This document shows positions 4,964 to 7,746 of a DNA stretch of 7,746 nt, piece after piece. The notes beneath the pieces were generated by a model, which made no database searches, was not told the origin of the DNA, and was given only the letters and a program-made list of their open reading frames with translations. The stretch comes from Chloroflexota bacterium. GTDB taxonomy: Bacteria > Chloroflexota > Dehalococcoidia > GIF9 > UBA5629. How positions within the stretch are numbered: the stretch's first letter is position 1; every line of letters begins with the position of its first letter. The DNA is taken from assembly GCA_016875975.1 (NCBI GenBank), contig VGOF01000063.1:1-7746 (forward strand), written 5' to 3'. A program made the position numbers and the translations under genes.

Positions 4964-6268
4964 CTTCCCTAGCACGCTGGGCAGCCAGGTGGCGATTTGC
5001 GGGAAGAGCATTACTATAATCAGCCCGATTACCTGCAGTATGACAAAGGGGATAATGGAGCGGTAGATGTCCCCCATGGTAATCCCCTTGGGAACGATAG
5101 CCTTGAGATAGAACAAGTTGAAGCCGTAGGGTGGAGTTAGATAAGCTGCCTGCATGTTGACGATGAACAGGATGCCGAACCATAGAGTATTGAAGCCCAG
5201 CGCCTTGATGATGGGAAAGGCGATGGGAGCCAAAATCATGACGATGGCGAAATCATCTATAACGAATCCCATCAGGAAGATGATGAGCTGAATCGATATC
5301 AGTATCAGCCAGGGGCTTAGCTCCAGCCCTCCAACCATGTTCATCACCATGGACTTAGCCCCCATGGCGCGGTAGAGATTGTTGAAGGCGCCAGCGCCTA
5401 GCAGTACCCAGGCGGCCATGCCACCGACGAAGAAAGTCTCCTTGCAGGCTTCTGAGATTACCTGCCAGTTCAGCTTGCGGTAGATAGCAGCGCAGACGAG
5501 GGCGCCAAATGCCCCGATAGCCGCGGCCTCGCTGGGTGTGGCGATTCCGGTGTAAATAGACCCCAAGATGAGCAGGATTAGCAGAACTGGGAGCACCACC
5601 GACTTCAGTGAGGCTAACCTGTCCTTCCAGCTCACCTTTTCCTCGTATGCTGGGAACCACTGCGGGCGGAAGCGCCCAGCAACACCGATGTAGGCTATGA
5701 ATAGGCTGGCCAGTAGTAGCCCGGGGAGAATGCCGCCGGCGAACATGTCGCCTACCGATTCTCCGGTGACCATGCAGTACAAAATCATGATGATGCTGGG
5801 AGGTATCAGTATGCCCAAGGCGCCGCCGGCGGCTACGGTTCCCAGAGCGATCTGCTTATTGTAGCCCCGATTGAGCATGGCAGGGATGGCTATCAGCCCC
5901 ATGGTAACTGTGGCTACGCCGCTGACGCCGACGATGGCGGCGAAGATAACGCAGATAACCACCACGCCCATGGCCAATCCACCCCTTACCCGTCCCAACC
6001 ACAGGTGTATGGCGCGGAACATGTCTTCGGCTATTCCAGAGCGCTGTAGTATTGAACCTATGAGCAAGAAGAGGATGGCTGCAATGAATATGGGCTGCGT
6101 CCAGTTTTCGTAGGCGATGGAGGCCATCAAAGAGAGCGCCGCGGGGCCCCAGAGCAGAAAGGTGAATATGACCGCCACACCGCCCAGACAGAAGGCGATA
6201 GGCAAACCAGTAGCCAGCAGCAGGAAGAGCGAGCCGAATAATATCAGTGTAATCAGGGCGACATTCAT
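4961..6268 (-). CDS. dctM: TRAP transporter large permease (DctM type)
   Basis: Integral membrane subunit that carries out sodium- or proton-driven uptake of a substrate delivered by the periplasmic binding protein. It has 435 residues, normal for DctM, and about a dozen hydrophobic segments. Family motifs are GRVRGGLA (92-99), GGALGILIPPS (148-158) followed by the TGES..DMFAGGILPG stretch, TPSEAAAIG (244-252), and YLTPPYGFNLF (376-386). The start at 6268 overlaps the dctQ stop by 4 bases (ATGA), typical of translational coupling. AGGAAG lies 8 bases upstream of the start. It is the last gene of the dctP-dctQ-dctM operon. The stop codon abuts heptamer array B, and a hairpin further on may end the transcript. 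Confidence 0.95.
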   Translation of the reverse strand: MNVALITLILFGSLFLLLATGLPIAFCLGGVAVIFTFLLWGPAALSLMASIAYENWTQPIFIAAILFLLIGSILQRSGIAEDMFRAIHLWLGRVRGGLAMGVVVICVIFAAIVGVSGVATVTMGLIAIPAMLNRGYNKQIALGTVAAGGALGILIPPSIIMILYCMVTGESVGDMFAGGILPGLLLASLFIAYIGVAGRFRPQWFPAYEEKVSWKDRLASLKSVVLPVLLILLILGSIYTGIATPSEAAAIGAFGALVCAAIYRKLNWQVISEACKETFFVGGMAAWVLLGAGAFNNLYRAMGAKSMVMNMVGGLELSPWLILISIQLIIFLMGFVIDDFAIVMILAPIAFPIIKALGFNTLWFGILFIVNMQAAYLTPPYGFNLFYLKAIVPKGITMGDIYRSIIPFVILQVIGLIIVMLFPQIATWLPSVLGK

Positions 6269-6771
6269 GATGCGGTCTTCCTCTTGCCTGCAACTGTGGC
6301 TATGTCCTTAAGATATTTCACCACGCCCTGGAGTAGCAGCAGTGTGGTACCGATGGGTATCATCCACCTGTCGGGGTAGGCAGGCGACCTCAGGGATGAT
6401 ATTACATACTCCCGCTTCACCGTAGCTTCTATAGCTGTTGCCGTACCCGTCCAGATGACTATGATGCAAACCAGAAAGAAGATGGGCCAGGTGACCAGGT
6501 CCATGATAGCTCTGGTGCGAACGCTGACCCGCGAGTATAAAATGTCTACCGAGACATGCCTACCCAGCAGCAGAGCATAGCCACCGGCCATACTCAGGAA
6601 TAGGCAAAGCAGGTGGCCATTGATTTCCCATGCCCAGATGGTGGGGCTGTGAAATACGTAGCGGGCTACCACCTCATAGGTCCCTATCAGCAACATGGCT
6701 ATGATGATAGGGCTGACTATCCTGCCTACCCATTCGTTCAGGGTGTCTATGGCACGCGCAAAACGCTGCAT
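6265..6771 (-). CDS. dctQ: TRAP transporter small permease (DctQ type)
   Basis: Small membrane subunit that pairs with DctM to form the TRAP translocator. It has 168 residues with four hydrophobic segments, near 18-35, 50-68, 92-114 and 136-154. The segment YEVVARYVF..PTIWAWEI (32-50) is characteristic of the family: an Arg at the end of the first helix, then a Trp-rich approach to the second. The last helix carries the usual P.GTTLLLLQG pattern (139-149), and the tail is basic (GKRKTAS). It starts 46 bases after the dctP stop, with a GAGG about 10 bases upstream of the ATG, and overlaps dctM by 4 bases. DctQ sequences diverge fast, so operon position supports the call as much as the sequence does. 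Confidence 0.93.
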   Translation of the reverse strand: MQRFARAIDTLNEWVGRIVSPIIIAMLLIGTYEVVARYVFHSPTIWAWEINGHLLCLFLSMAGGYALLLGRHVSVDILYSRVSVRTRAIMDLVTWPIFFLVCIIVIWTGTATAIEATVKREYVISSLRSPAYPDRWMIPIGTTLLLLQGVVKYLKDIATVAGKRKTAS

Positions 6772-6817
6772 CTTGTTCCGTCCTCAGTTAGCTCTAGGTC
6801 ACCTTGCTCTTTTGTGC

Positions 6818-7746
6818 CTATTTACCTCCCCAAATCTGCTTGAATTTATCTACCCAAGGCGCCAGTTCTGGGCTAATGGAGGCAATATCGGGCCAGATCT
6901 CAGCGATGGTCATATCCCTGATTTTAGCCACGTCGGCCGCGGGGAGGGTTATAACCTCGTATCCCAACTCTTTTGCCTTGGCTGGATTGGTGACGATTTC
7001 TATCTCCTCGGTGTACTTCTTCAGGTTAGCATCGGCGTACTCTCTGGCGGCATCTTTGACTGCCTTCTTCAGGTCATCGGGCAGGCTGTCCCATGTCTTC
7101 TTGTTGACTATAATGTCACCCCAGTACCAGTCCACCCACCATGGCAGGATAAGATAATCCATGACCTCGTGCCATTTCATCCCCCTGATGGCATCTATAG
7201 AATAAACAGCACCGTCGTAGGTCTTCATCTTCAGGGCCATGTACACTTCGCTGCCGGGAATGAATCCAGTAGAGGCGTCCAGCATTCGGTACAGGTCACC
7301 CCACCACATAATGGCCCGTATCTTAACTCCTTTGAAATCCTCCAGCTTGCGGATGGGCTTGTTGGTGCAGAGGATGGCGTAAGGGCCATAACAGTGGATA
7401 TCGATTAGCTCTATATTGTGCCTGGCGTAGGCAGCTCTCCAGGTATCCATCAGGCCCATTTCATCCACAGCCTTGCGTACGTCCTTGTAAGAGCCGCGGA
7501 ATGTGAAGGGCAAGCCGGCTTCTAAGAGCAATGTGGGCTCAGTGGAGCTCCAAAAAGCACCGCAGGTCTGAGCAGCGTCTATTATGCCCTTCTCTACCGA
7601 AGGCCATGTCTGCATGAAAGGCACTACTTCGTCTCCATAGAAGGTGGTTATCTCCAGCCGGCCTTTGCTTTTCTCTTTGACTGCGTTGGCGAACACAGGC
7701 AGCAGGTCAGCGGAGAAGTCGCCAGGCCCGAAAATGCTCGCCATCC
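6818..7746 (-). CDS. dctP: TRAP transporter substrate-binding protein (DctP type), 5' end missing
   Basis: Extracytoplasmic solute receptor of a TRAP system, binding an organic acid and passing it to DctQM. The gene runs off the right edge. The ATG at 7744 is internal, because the visible protein begins already inside the mature domain (FGPGDFSADLLPVFANAVKE, the first helix) with no signal peptide. From that Met, 308 residues are visible. Family features are the first helix ending in KSKGRLEI, a LPF segment (78-80), and KLEDFKGVKIRA (133-144). Arg143 there is in the position of the conserved arginine that binds the substrate carboxylate. MKTYDGAVYS (173-182) matches the second conserved block. 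Aromatic residues are frequent near the cleft (IMWWGDLY at 145-152, PWWVDWYWGD at 201-210), which may suit a bulky or aromatic carboxylate; this is inference. It is the first visible gene of the operon, so the promoter lies outside the window. Confidence 0.93.
   Translation of the reverse strand, partial: MASIFGPGDFSADLLPVFANAVKEKSKGRLEITTFYGDEVVPFMQTWPSVEKGIIDAAQTCGAFWSSTEPTLLLEAGLPFTFRGSYKDVRKAVDEMGLMDTWRAAYARHNIELIDIHCYGPYAILCTNKPIRKLEDFKGVKIRAIMWWGDLYRMLDASTGFIPGSEVYMALKMKTYDGAVYSIDAIRGMKWHEVMDYLILPWWVDWYWGDIIVNKKTWDSLPDDLKKAVKDAAREYADANLKKYTEEIEIVTNPAKAKELGYEVITLPAADVAKIRDMTIAEIWPDIASISPELAPWVDKFKQIWGGK

Noticed and set aside
4857..5066. Plus-strand open frame of 69 codons after the amidohydrolase
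   Set aside because: It crosses the hairpin and heptamer array and then overlaps dctM antisense; no coding signal of its own.
6695..7408. Plus-strand open frame of 237 codons
   Set aside because: It lies antisense to dctP and dctQ, whose translations match their families throughout. Its own translation matches nothing I recognise.
1..7746. tRNA, rRNA, insertion sequence or phage genes
   Set aside because: No tRNA-like cloverleaf, rRNA sequence, transposase or integrase motif was seen on either strand.

Overview
The window reads as a bacterial chromosome fragment from an anaerobe. A member of the Chloroflexota (Dehalococcoidia-like) or a similar sediment or subsurface lineage fits best. The reasons are a tungsten/molybdenum aldehyde ferredoxin oxidoreductase (AOR), a TRAP transporter, a lipoprotein signal, a sigma70-type promoter and intergenic repeats of a kind I associate with such genomes. 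The taxonomic call is inference from gene content and repeat style; there is no marker gene.

Layout: (1) 1-1862, plus strand: an AOR-family oxidoreductase cut by the left edge, whose frame is open to base 1. It is followed by a small MoaD/ThiS-like sulfur carrier ending in GGG (1945-2190). (2) 2225-2884, minus strand: a class II (FucA-like) zinc aldolase, convergent with the first pair. (3) 2885-3229: about 345 bases without a gene. It holds one tandem heptamer repeat, three copies of a hairpin-forming repeat (a fourth lies at 1865-1896), and a near-consensus promoter for the next gene. (4) 3230-4843, plus strand: a lipoprotein D-aminoacylase-like amidohydrolase. The longer frame starting at 3125 begins inside the promoter and should not be used. 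(5) 4844-4960: a convergent junction with an imperfect hairpin and a second heptamer array that runs up to the dctM stop codon. (6) 7746-4961, minus strand: a TRAP transporter operon in the order dctP (cut by the right edge), dctQ, dctM, with dctQ and dctM overlapping by 4 bases.

How the genes may work together: the surface-anchored amidohydrolase could release a carboxylate or amino acid from an N-acyl substrate outside the membrane, and the convergent TRAP system could import a carboxylate product. The aldolase yields aldehydes, and AOR enzymes oxidise aldehydes to acids with ferredoxin. The MoaD-like protein could supply sulfur for the pterin cofactor of the AOR. Only the AOR/MoaD pairing and the TRAP operon are strong contextual links; the rest is hypothesis. 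I see no clearly novel multi-gene system. The most unusual items are the spacing of the AOR iron-sulfur motif, the covarying hairpin repeats, the heptamer arrays at both ends of the amidohydrolase locus, and the lipoprotein form of a D-aminoacylase-like enzyme.
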